A DNA stretch of 64,000 bases from Chara braunii (taxonomy: Eukaryota > Streptophyta > Charophyceae > Charales > Characeae): NCBI GenBank assembly GCA_003427395.1, contig BFEA01000195.1:1968977-2032976 (forward strand), written 5' to 3'. Below are positions 55,840 through 64,000 of this stretch, one piece after another (within the stretch, counting starts at the first letter, position 1; each line of letters opens with the position of its first letter). A program made the translations under genes and the position numbers. A model generated the notes under the pieces. That model saw only the letters and a list, made by a program, of their open reading frames with translations. It was not told the origin of the DNA and did no database searches.

Positions 55840-56745
55840 TCAATCATTCAGCGACACTCCTCCGGCGAGGTCCAACCCAATAGGTGAGTGACGTCTACCT
55901 GCCCCTCGAAACCCAGCCCACCGCATCATTAATTCGCTACCCTTTGCCATAACAACGAGAAACTGTGGAAAAATCATGGCGCTCACAGCCCTGGCAAAAG
56001 ATCCAATCCCTTCGTGGAGAGCCAAGGTAGCCACTAAAAAAAGGGGGGGAAATTAACTCTCCAATCACGGAAGAACAAGAAAGGCTTCCTACTTCATGCA
56101 CTCCACCGTAATTGCAGAAAAACATGCAGGAACCCCCTCCATAAAGATATGTTTGCACAGAAGATCCGCACTCCAGTTTAACTTGCAACTTTATCGCTTC
56201 CGAGGGCCGATCAATGATAATCCTCCTAAAATGAGTAACAACTCTCATCCAACCCATTCATTCTGCTGAGCCCATCCACCGTCCGTACCCCGCACAGCCA
56301 TAGCAAGCCACTCGAGGTATCCGCACATCGCTGATTACGAGAAGCACCATGATTACTGCTAAAAAAGCAAAATACATCAGAACCATGAAGACCATCACCT
56401 CATTCATCCTCGAGTGGCTCCGAAGGTCACCCACCCAGCACACGTCCCCACCACCCATGCTATTACCGGTACCTACTAAGAGCAGTACTATCAATGAAGA
56501 CATCACCGCGAATGCCGCTATCACCATCCACATAAGCCGAGGTCCCTCCGTGAGTATCCCCCGCGACATTTCTACGCTACACACCTCCCCTTTCCCACAA
56601 CGGCGAGAGTGCAATTAGCAAGCGTTGAAGGTTGGCAGCAACAAGATCGAATGCGCAAATCCATTAAGTGGGAAATAAAAGCTAGGTAACCAAAAAGTAT
56701 AGAGCAGACAACGATGATGCCGAGGACGAAAACAACTGCCTCCAT
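55840..56745 (-). CDS. Putative four-span membrane protein, copy B (multi-exon)
   Basis: Unrecognised. Minus-strand exons are inferred. Exon 1 starts at 56,745 (MEAVVFVLGIIVVCSILFGY, segment one). Exon 2, about 56,560-56,270, has RLMWMVIAAFAVMSSLIVLL, GGGDVCWVGD and MVFMVLMYFAFLAVIMVLLV (segments two and three). A final exon after a strong acceptor (pyrimidine tract then AG at 56,035-56,034) reads ATLALHEGIGSFARAVSAMI and FPQFLVVMAKGSELMMRWAG to a stop at 55,840. A possible Cys-rich loop exon lies at 56,060-56,200. The four segments with a Gly-Gly-x-Cys loop resemble DUF1218-type plant proteins; this is tentative. It lies inside the Penelope-like element, and a diverged copy is at 12.1-12.7 kb. 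Confidence 0.45.
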
Positions 56746-57141
56746 CTATTAAAGAAATGCTCAAGATAGTCCCGATTCAGCGACAAGTTCCTACAAATAA
56801 CATCACCACACAAACATAAAAAGATTCACATGGCAGCGTAGTCAGGGAGCATCAGGCACACCAAACAAACATAAGAACCGGGGGAAGGGGGGAACGCGAG
56901 GGATGTCCCAGTTCGGCCAAGCGACCCTATAAATGCCGGCGTAACGAAAAAAGGGGGGAAGTGAAATATCCCAAAGGCCTTTTCGCCAACACCCACCAAG
57001 GTTGGCTCATCAAGGGAAAAAAAAAACCCTTGTTAACGCTCCGAATGGGACTATGCTCTTACGAGCGCATAGAGAAGAATGGTGGCAAAAGGAGGAGGAA
57101 GGGGGTGGGGGGAGGTGAGGGGAGGGGAGGTGGGTGGGCAT
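56746..57141. promoter_or_regulatory. Upstream region of membrane-protein copy B
   Basis: The part at 56,909-57,045 aligns with the region upstream of copy A (12,957-13,090): TTCGGCCA(A/T)GCGAC, CACC(A/C)A...GGCTCAT, (T/C)GCTCCGAA. Conserved spacing upstream of both genes suggests shared promoter or 5'-UTR. A purine-rich stretch follows (57,080-57,135). Confidence 0.35.
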
Positions 57142-58051
57142 GGTACTCTTGAGATGAGCTCATATTACCGGTGGACGATTGGATGAGGAGGCCGGACCAC
57201 CACTCCTATTTGCGCTCCACAATCGACGAATCAAAATAACGTGCCAGCAACTATACAGGAGAATTGACGAGAGATAGAGAAAGAGGGGGAGAAAGGAGAA
57301 GGAGGGGGAAAGGGGGGGGAAGGAAAAGAGAGAGAAAGAGATGAAGGGAGAGAGAGAAGGAAATGGCATAGATCAGAGCAGGCGCATCACCAGGTTCGGC
57401 AGTCGAAGAGTTAGGGACGAGCGGAGCATCCCTTGCAGCAAGTACGCAACACGGGAGCCGCCGTCCGAACTCATCAACGAAGAGGGTTTGAATACTTTGC
57501 ATTGTTCCTTAAATATCGGATCGTCCACCGATATTCAAACAGGCGCAGCACTAATGTCTCAATTCGCGCCTATTTTTTGAAGATATCATCCTTATCATTG
57601 ACCCAGAGCCGAAGGGTTCGCCCGAGGCAAGCCCAAGCTAATTGGGGTGCCCCATCCAACCCATGTGGGATCTAGCCCACATGGCGGCCTCCAATATTCG
57701 CAGTGAGCACCATTGATACCGGCTGTTTGCATCATGGTGGCAACTATTTTTCACCTCGGGCCCCAAAAAAAATCATCATCATCCTGGCTTAACTTTCCTT
57801 TCAAAAGAACTCCAATGCAACCCATAACCGCAGGACAACTGGGAAAAATTAAGGTACTTAAGGTAACTTTTCAAGCCTATAACTCGACTATCATGGATAT
57901 GTACCGAGGGTATCAAGTCTGGTGTCATTCATCTGCTCAAACAATCCCGAAACCAGGCAGGAAAAATACCCTTTTTACGTATATATATGTGTGTATACCC
58001 ATTTTTTAACTAATCTTTTATCGACTGATTTCAACTTCCATCCATTGAAAA

Positions 58052-58083
<32 letters not shown>

Positions 58084-58126
58084 ATAAATAAATAAATCAT
58101 GTATGTAAGTGTGTGTGTGTGTGTGT
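57142..58126 (-). repeat. Right direct repeat of Penelope-like element (5' pseudo-LTR)
   Basis: Near-identical to 50,146-51,130, same orientation. Differences are mainly point changes and microsatellite lengths. It ends at a GT/GC microsatellite. Confidence 0.85.
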
Positions 58127-58204
58127 GCGCGCGCGAGTGGTGGGTGGCGGGGGGGTGGGGCGACCCCTCCCCCACCACTCAATCAATCAATCAATTAATC
58201 ATTT

Positions 58205-58238
<34 letters not shown>

Positions 58239-58405
58239 CGAAAAAAAAACAAAACAAAAATGAATGAATCTTCCGCTAGAACATGGAAATATACAATCCT
58301 ACCTCTTTGTGTGTGTGTGTGTGTGTGTGTGCGCCTGCGGGGCCAAGCTACTCACCCAAACCCCCCTACCCAAAAATGGCTTTTTTTTTTTTTTTTTTTT
58401 TTTTG
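58127..58405. repeat. Microsatellite cluster: (GT)n, (AATC)n, poly-T
   Basis: AATC repeats at 58,179-58,240, a second GT run at 58,305-58,330 and a 24-nt T run at 58,381-58,404. The AATC tract matches those at 5.5-6.9 kb. Confidence 0.9.
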
Positions 58406-59100
58406 CTTGAGGGGGTGGGGCTGGGGTTGCGCCGCCTCATGGCGCTTCCCGAATCCCCAACCCCCCTCCCCACCGGCCGCCACACGTCCGCGAAGTCGTG
58501 CGGCCGCGCGGACGCGTCCGCGGGGTCGCGGACTCGGCCTCACTTGTCCACTGCCGAGGGGGTTACGTAGGTTACGGCCGTTTTCGATCTTCTTGAGAAT
58601 CATTTCGGATTTTCTCTTTATGGTGTGTGTGGAATGAGCTCGCACACTTCCCCCCACCCCCCCTCCTCATTCCTGTTTCATTGCAGATTGGTGAGATCGG
58701 GCATGACAATTGTCTGCTTGGGTTATCATGATGTAGGCCTTCTCGGTGACGTGGCTCAATCCGCACACCTTTGTCGATCTCTTGTTTATATTTGATTGAT
58801 GCATGAGTTCGATAAATGCTTGAGTATGCATATCAGTTTCCTGTTCCCTTTTTGACCGAAAGATTTAGCGAGCACTTAGTGGTCCCGAATGATGCATGCT
58901 GTGGTGGGTAAATGGATGGCTGACTAAAATGTGTGATTGCCCATGGATTGCTTTCTTAGTATCTGTTTCTCGACGCGCGCACAGGCTGGCATAACGACGG
59001 ATCGGACGTTCTCCCGACCAAGGGGGTAGCCAGTCGATCCGATTTAACTGATCGTCCGTGGTCTTACATGCCTACGTGCAGACTCGATCGAAACGGACAT
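58406..59100. other. GC-rich then AT-rich spacer
   Basis: Includes the second copy of GGACGCGTCCGCGGGGTCG (58,510-58,528). No gene is recognised. Confidence 0.45.
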
Positions 59101-59167
59101 TGCCTACACACACGTCTACCAGACCCGCGCTCCGAGTCCATGTCTAAATGCGCCTAATTTCGATAAC

Positions 59168-59554
59168 ATGGATGATACGACTCCCTTCCACATCACGGAT
59201 CGGGAAAGCCTGAGGCACCACCGGTTCAGGGAATACTGGGAGTGGAAAAACGCCTGTCTTCTTGCACAACCCCGCCCCAACCCTCCAAAACTCCCCTTTC
59301 TGACAGGAAACGAACGTGTCTGTGAGAGGGACATTGAACGGGCCTTAAGTGCGATCCCCTTCCCCTCTCAGTTTCCCAGCTCACACGTAAGCCACGTCCT
59401 CGCCGAACCCAGTGTCGTCATCATTGAGACAGACTTCGCTCCCTACCACCTCGTGTTGCCTTTTCACTGCCTTACGGCGGCCCCGTGGCACGCACTCGCC
59501 CCCTACTGGCCTCGAACCCCGTGCTCCGAGTGCCAGCAGGACAGTGAATACTGA
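59168..59554 (+). CDS. Hypothetical 128-aa ORF, possibly retroelement-derived
   Basis: Unrecognised. The frame may begin upstream, since the preceding codons (IETDIAYTHVYQTRAPSPCL) look coding. Features: RHHRFREYWEWKNACLLAQP, an internal IETDFAPYHLVLPFHCLT stretch, and PCSECQQDSEY at the end with a C-x2-C pair. No known motif. It sits between element debris on both sides and is probably a fragment of a retroelement polyprotein. Confidence 0.3.
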   Translation: MDDTTPFHITDRESLRHHRFREYWEWKNACLLAQPRPNPPKLPFLTGNERVCERDIERALSAIPFPSQFPSSHVSHVLAEPSVVIIETDFAPYHLVLPFHCLTAAPWHALAPYWPRTPCSECQQDSEY

Positions 59555-60113
59555 GCCGAGGGGGTTCGTTCGACGAACCCGGACTGAGGCCGAACAACGA
59601 GCACACAGCCTGCGCCTGAGGCCTGCTTCGTCCGACTCGGAGGCGTGTCACGAGCGACGCTGTCGATGGGTTAGGCAACGGGACACACATAGCGTTGCGC
59701 CGGTTCACTAAATCCGAGTCCGGCCTCGGCAACGAAGCTCACGGGGATGGCGATGACGTCCCCCAAGGCATAAAAGTCGGACGCAGTTCGCAAGTAGTAT
59801 CTTGCATAACTGCCCCCAAGGCTTGCCGCAAGAAATTTCAGTTCTGACCTGGAACTCCACCCCCACTATCCAAAAATCCTTGGCACACCCCTTTTTCGCA
59901 CTTCCGGGCCCCCATCCCACTCCGATCAGGAAGCCGCGCTTAGCGTGAGGTTGGGTGTCACAATGTACTCAGCTGACAGTAGTGAACCCATTCATATGAA
60001 GTTCCAAGGGAGCACAGCTGCAGGTTTCGTTATCCACGGGCAAGAGCACACGGTTGTGGCCAAAACATAAAATCCGGCTAGTGCATTTTATTTTGTTGTT
60101 ATTAGTTTGAGAA
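59555..60113. other. Spacer with decayed coding-like tail
   Basis: A broken frame near 59,900-60,070 reads GVTMYSADSSEPIHMKFQGS before a stop, but has no recognisable family. Confidence 0.3.
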
Positions 60114-60803
60114 AACTACGGCGCAGTCAGGTTTACAGTTTGCAATTGCATTTCGAACTGCGTTTTAGCAGTTTAGACAGGGCCCAAGTTTCAATTGCAG
60201 TTGAAACTCGGGCTGGCCTTTTCTAGCAGTTTAGTTAGGCACGTGGCGTTTTTTTTTTTTTTTTTTTTTTTTTTCCGGTCGCGCTCCGCACCGCGTCTCG
60301 CCGTGGCTGGAAAAAAAAAAACAAAAAAAAAACAGCCCCATGGTTGGGCCACGGCCGAGATGTCTTGGTCACACTCCAGACTGGCCGCGACCAAGATGTC
60401 TCGGCCACGCCCCAGATTGGCCACGGCCCAGATGTCTCGGCTACACCCCAGATTGGCCACGGCCCAGATGTCGCGTGGCGGGGCGTAGCGGGGCCGCCCT
60501 ACACCACCAGTACACGGCCTCAGCCTTGCAGCAGTGTCAAATCCCTTCTTCCCAAAAAACAAAACAAGATTTGGCCGTGATTGCTGCTCGATACACTTTT
60601 TGGAGTACTGCCCTCAGTGAGTGCACTTCCGCAGAACAAGGAACACGGGGAGCACCCCAAAAAAGAATGACGAGGGCCCTGACTGAACTGCTACCGAAAG
60701 GCAGCCCGAGTTTCAAATGCATTTGAAACTCGGGCCCTGACTAAACTGCTAAAATGCAGTTTCAAATGCAATTACAAACTGCTTTCGTGACTGCGCGGTA
60801 GTT
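60114..60803. mobile_element. ~690-bp element with ~150-bp terminal inverted repeats
   Basis: The left end AACTACGGCGCAGTCAGGTT pairs with the complement of the right end (AACTACCGCGCAGTCACGAA). Pairing continues through GCAATTGCATTT, TTTTAGCAGTTTAG and CAGGGCCC, about 150 bp with gaps. Inner blocks AGTTTCAATTGCAGTTGAAA and AGTTTCAAATGCATTTGAAA are themselves palindromes. There is no transposase, so it is a MITE-type element. AAA precedes CTAC on the left and TTA follows GTAG on the right, not a clear target duplication. Confidence 0.75.
60345..60475. repeat. 36-bp tandem repeat inside the long-TIR element
   Basis: About 3.6 copies of TTGGCCACGGCCCAGATGTC + TCGGCTACACCCCAGA, with substitutions in the first two units. 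The repeated 12-residue frame it produces on either strand is not a gene. Confidence 0.85.
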
Positions 60804-60823
60804 ACCCCTATTATTTTTTTATA

Positions 60824-60862
60824 TCATCCTTGCCCAGTGGCCATGCTAATCTTCTCTCTATG
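60824..60862 (-). pseudogene. Antisense U6 snRNA fragment
   Basis: The complement of TCATCCTTGCCCAGTGGCCA + TGCTAATCTTCTCTCTATG is the U6 segment from the AGAGAAGATTAGCATGG region to AAGGATGA, with a few changes. Only ~39 nt are retained, so it is a non-functional fragment. Confidence 0.75.
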
Positions 60863-60930
60863 GCGGGAGGAACTTGGTTCCCTTCACTGGAGTAGGCCAA
60901 GATCAGGTCACATTTGGCCTGGGTAGTTTA

Positions 60931-61029
60931 GGGCAGGTTAGAAGGGAAGGGTAAATCAGGAATTGAGGCAGGAAAAGAGTAACTCTGAGTAGATAGTGGA
61001 CAGGGCAGGTTGTCCTTCGGGACATCCGT

Positions 61030-61061
<32 letters not shown>

Positions 61062-61177
61062 GGCCCCTGCCCAAGGATGACACGCATAAATCGAGAAATG
61101 GACAGGGCAGGTTAGAAGGGAAGGGTAGATCAGGAATTGAGGCAGGAAAAGAGTAACTCTGAGTAGATAGTGGACTG
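60931..61177. repeat. 72-bp tandem dimer split by the U6 insertion
   Basis: GGGCAGGTTAGAAGGGAAGG ... AGTAGATAGTGGAC occurs before (60,931) and after (61,105) the U6 copy with one visible difference (TAAATC/TAGATC). Without the U6 and one 14-bp duplication, the two units are head-to-tail with a 72-bp period. Confidence 0.8.
61012..61101 (+). pseudogene. U6 snRNA retropseudogene
   Basis: Matches plant-type U6 almost throughout: GTCC-TTCGG-GACATCCG 5' hairpin, AAAATTGGAACGATACAGAG, AAGATTAGCATGGCCCCTGC, AAGGATGACACGCATAAATC and GAGAAATGG. Changes include TGCGCAAGG to TGCCCAAGG in the highly conserved catalytic-core/U4-pairing part. No TATA box or upstream sequence element is visible and the 3' T tract is absent. 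It is flanked by a perfect 14-bp duplication (60,998-61,011 and 61,100-61,113). U6 normally acts in the spliceosome core; this copy is a LINE-mobilised insertion, not a gene. Confidence 0.9.
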
Positions 61178-61179
61178 GA

Positions 61180-61909
61180 ACCTAGTGCAGAAGATGGGTT
61201 ACCCAGACGGGGTATAGGCTAGGGTAGGAGATTGCCGGGTGAGTTGTCTCATTTCATAAGCTAAACCGGCTGATCATGCTGCCAAGATAACTCCGGGTGG
61301 AATTGTGAGGTCCCCGACCTCGCCTCAAACAAAACCAAAAACAAAAAAAAAAAAAAAAAAAAAAAATTCTTTGTACCATTTCAATTTAAACGGATGTATG
61401 GAAGGACGGCAGTGCATTTTCGCATTTTGTAGGGGAATGTACATGGCTCCGTTTAAGCAAATTGTGAACATTTTGTCCAGGCCCAATGACCCACATGAAT
61501 TCATACGGTGGTTGTGATGTGCTGGTGATGCTCCCAAAAAGACAGGTGACCGTCAGTTTTGGTTCATCTTGGGCATATCAAGTACTTACCAATGTACCTA
61601 GCTGCCAGAGCTGACCGTATTCACATCAAAGTGCATGGACTTCAAAGTTCACACAAAGAACATCCATTTCATTAGCTGATGCGTAGTACGGCATTCAGGA
61701 CCTCGTACACGATATATGCTTGCTTCACAGACCCTACCGCCTGGTTCATTACTCTCCACGAAGGGAAAACAAGAAAAAAAAANCTTGAACAGGCACTTTC
61801 CATTGCACGAACAGGTACACTGCCTACACGTACAGACACACCCTTACTCGAACAGACATGACATACACATCTCCTGGTGAACAGGTAAGTCTTTTGACAA
61901 TGCCCTTTG
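61180..61909. other. Gene-free stretch
   Basis: A 26-nt A run (about 61,342-61,367) and a single N (61,783). Short frames only. Confidence 0.5.
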
Positions 61910-62163
61910 CCTTAGATTTAGATGTGCCTGTTGATAGAGAACTTGACTTTTGACCTGTTTTCACGTTTCTGAGCCCTGGCAAGATACCTTTTCACAATGC
62001 TTTACTTTTACAAGGCCCGTGCTGCTCTGGGCATTGCCTTAGATCTAGATGTGCCTGTTGATAGAGAACTTGACTTTTGACCTGTTTTCACGTTTCTGAG
62101 CCCTGGCAAGATACCTTTTCACAATGCCTTACTTTTTCAAGGCCCGTGCTGCTTTATTTTTAC
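61910..62163. repeat. 127-bp tandem duplication
   Basis: CCTTAGATTTAGATGTGCCT at 61,910 and CCTTAGATCTAGATGTGCCT at 62,037 begin two nearly identical units. Each ends in an AAGGCCCGTGCTGCT block. Confidence 0.9.
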
Positions 62164-62720
62164 AAGGCCTGAGGCCTATATCGGGTAAAGGCCCTTTTAC
62201 AGAAGGGTTATTGTATTATAAATATTGTATTATGATTATACAAATAATGATATATAATATAAAGATAGTAATATTCTACAAATAATTATTGTATTATTAA
62301 AAAGATCATGAAAATAAGTGTATTAGATTAAGTGGGTGAAAAACGGTTCCGCAGCCACAACGAGGGGGGACCCATGTATTGCAGATTGAGGGAAACAGCT
62401 GGACATGGGCTGGTTATTTATAAGCAAGGGGGGAAGCGCTATGGGTCCCTCCGCCATAATGGGTGCAAGTGTAACAGAGGATCAAGCATGTGTACATGTT
62501 GACTTGCCAGCGAAAGTTCCCAGCGGGAGAAACATAAAACAAACAAAGAAAGCAGGAGAGGTAGGTGAAAGGCTAGTAACAAAAAAATAAACAAAAATTT
62601 TGAAAAGGGCAAGGTGCAAGTTTGAAACTTGTCCATATCAGAAAAGCGATCCATGCTGGTGGAATAGGAACCGGTCTGACGCTCCCCAGAATAGAACGGA
62701 GCCAGGACCATAAGGCCCTG

Positions 62721-62722
<2 letters not shown>
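62164..62722. other. AT-rich gene-free stretch
   Basis: Strongly AT-rich at 62,210-62,330. No gene is recognised. Confidence 0.5.
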
Positions 62723-62756
<34 letters not shown>

Positions 62757-62790
62757 AAAAACTTTTTTGCCAAGCCAAAGACAAACGGTG

Positions 62791-62829
<39 letters not shown>
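62723..62829. repeat. T30 / A39 homopolymer pair (potential hairpin)
   Basis: A T run (62,723-62,752) and an A run (62,791-62,829) are separated by ~38 bp. They could fold on each other or mark two retroposed tails in opposite orientation. Confidence 0.8.
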
Positions 62830-62830
<1 letters not shown>

Positions 62831-62879
62831 AAACGAGGATGAATGCTCTTCCCAATCTTGGGTACATATACCGCCATGC

Positions 62880-63990
62880 ATCGTCAAAAACTCTATTTTC
62901 GACATTTTCAGGTCGCCACACAAGCTGTGGAAACTATTTTCTACATTTTCAGGTCGCCACACAGGCTGTGGAAACGACACCTGTCAGAAACCTGTTTTCG
63001 CCCGTACTGTTTCCACATTCGATAAAGCCTGCCTGCAGCAGGCGAGAACTCTACAGGTCGTCCCGTAGTTGTCGAAAAGCCATTGGAATTCTACTATTGC
63101 CAGTTTTGTTGTGGCTCGTTGTTCAGTTTGTTGTCTGCACTCCTCCTATCCTGAAGGACGTATTGGGCCTCTGGGGTAACCCTCGTCAGCGTCCGCCGTA
63201 GCCACACAGCACCGTCGAAGTGCACGCATCCTGACTCAAACTCCGACACCAGCAGGTTTCGGCAAAAGCGTGTAACACCGTAGAATCGGCAGCTGTCAAA
63301 ACTCGCCTGACAAATGTCGGAAAAAGTACGGATTCGACTGTGGTGCGGCGAGGCCCTTAGGCCGTACCACTGTCGAAAATACAATTTTTTTTTGACAGTT
63401 CCTCCTCGCCACACAGGCTGTAGAAGTCGGAGACGGGAAGAAAATTTGGAAGTTGTCAGAGAATGCTTCTCGACACCTCCTGTCCAAAGTTGTTGAATCC
63501 CCAGCCGACTACTCCCATGCTTTCGACACTCCTCGGCTGCGCCGTAGACTTCGCTTCGAAATTTGGTGAGTGGGGGTAAGGTCGGGATGGACTGATGCTT
63601 GTCGTACCCTCAGGCGCGTTTGTCTTCTTCCATCTTGCTTTCACAAGTGAGTGCACTCTACAGTGCTGTGTGGCGAAGGGGGGGCAAACTGTAGAACAGA
63701 GGCTGTCAAATTTGTTCTGACAGCCGTCATATTTTTTGGCCTTTCGACTGTGGTGTGGCAAGGCCCTAAGTCCGCTTCCCCTGGAGAGTAGAAAGAATCC
63801 TGCACCATGGTGCACCCATGGAGACTTCACGAGGAGCCTCGGTGGTACTGGGGGCCTCGCCACACCACTCCCGAATCTCGAAAATATTCGAGGGCTGTCA
63901 GGATTTTTCGAGAGGCCTGTTTTCGAGAGAAAATGGCCCTTCGCCACATAGCACACTAGACGGGCCTCTCGAAAATTCCTCTTGAGCGTG
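62880..63990. repeat. Cluster of CGCCACAC / GTGTGGCG repeats in both orientations
   Basis: Direct copies include TTTTCAGGTCGCCACACAAG (62,908) and TTTTCAGGTCGCCACACAGG (62,948), and CTCCTCGCCACACAGGCTGT (63,402). Inverted copies TTCGACTGTGGTGCGGCGAG (63,333) and TTCGACTGTGGTGTGGCAAG (63,747) are followed by GCCCTWAGKCCG. Others are near 63,668, 63,857 and 63,941. Dispersed, diverged and non-coding; it probably consists of several MITE-like copies. Confidence 0.65.
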
Positions 63991-64000
63991 GATGCTATCC

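Larger units (their letters stand above)
50146..58126 (-). mobile_element. Penelope-like retroelement between ~985-bp direct repeats
   Basis: Order on the minus strand: right repeat (57.1-58.1 kb), exons of a membrane protein (55.8-56.7), 441-aa ORF (53.6-55.0), reverse transcriptase (51.3-53.3), left repeat (50.1-51.1). Repeats are far more alike than the frames are decayed, which suggests a fairly recent insertion or conversion. No GIY-YIG endonuclease was recognised, as in the endonuclease-lacking branch of the group. A tandem partial copy would also give this layout. Confidence 0.65.

Noticed and set aside
60340-60560. Repeated 12-residue protein (RDIWAVANLG-like)
   Set aside because: It is the translation of a 36-bp tandem repeat open on both strands, not a gene.
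62622-63068. Plus-strand 148-codon frame
   Set aside because: It contains poly-Phe and poly-Lys from T and A runs and crosses repeats.

Overview
The window looks like repeat-dominated nuclear DNA of a streptophyte, most likely a charophyte alga such as Chara. The U6 snRNA copy at 61,012 has the plant-type sequence. The Harbinger-type transposase, the Myb/SANT-like protein and a long alpha-helical companion protein resemble families I associate with Chara braunii; this is recognition from memory, not a search. Codon-level decay, homopolymers up to 44 nt, microsatellites and three N gaps (14,050-14,383; 30,320-30,416; 49,706-50,054) fit a eukaryotic draft assembly. I see no confident intact housekeeping gene.

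Layout. 1-4.2 kb: a 516-bp fold-back repeat, a degenerate repeat cluster, a 138-bp tandem array and a 60/~220-bp tandem array. 5.0-7.2 kb: polypyrimidine and polypurine blocks separated by AATC/GATT tracts. Three copies of one fold-back element lie at 2.04, 8.87 and 10.02 kb. 10.7-11.4 kb: a Myb/SANT-like pseudogene. 12.1-12.7 kb: exons of a small multi-pass membrane protein (copy A). 15.2-19.4 kb: two convergent decayed genes, the helical protein (+) and a DDE transposase (-), followed by a cluster of TTTTAGGA motifs that may be a transposon end.

21.1-43.3 kb is a nest of non-LTR retrotransposons. An outer minus-strand LINE (LINE-3) is in three pieces (43.3-38.733, 30.235-29.67 and 23.09-21.12 kb). 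It is interrupted by a minus-strand LINE of another family (LINE-2, 30.236-38.732 kb) and by a 5'-truncated plus-strand relative of LINE-2 (LINE-1, ~23.09-29.67 kb). Coding sense of LINE-3 continues across both breaks. All three have decayed ORF1 and/or ORF2 with AP endonuclease, reverse transcriptase and a C-terminal Cys/His region, and they share a 21-bp 3'-UTR motif.

44.4-48.3 kb holds a decayed Ty3/gypsy-like pol remnant. A complete C4HC3 PHD-finger pattern lies just ahead of the HHCC/integrase domains, and an unusual extra ORF follows. 50.1-58.1 kb is a minus-strand Penelope-like retroelement: a reverse transcriptase, an unrecognised 441-aa ORF and exons of membrane-protein copy B, all between two ~985-bp direct repeats. 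59-64 kb carries an orphan ORF, a long-TIR element, a retroposed U6 with a perfect 14-bp target-site duplication plus an antisense U6 fragment, a 127-bp tandem duplication and a cluster of CGCCACAC repeats.

Nearly everything functional here is mobile-element machinery in decay. The points most worth a second look are the PHD-integrase combination, the membrane-protein exons inside the Penelope-like element and their diverged copy at 12 kb, the nested LINEs, and the CTACGTAGCACC fold-back family.
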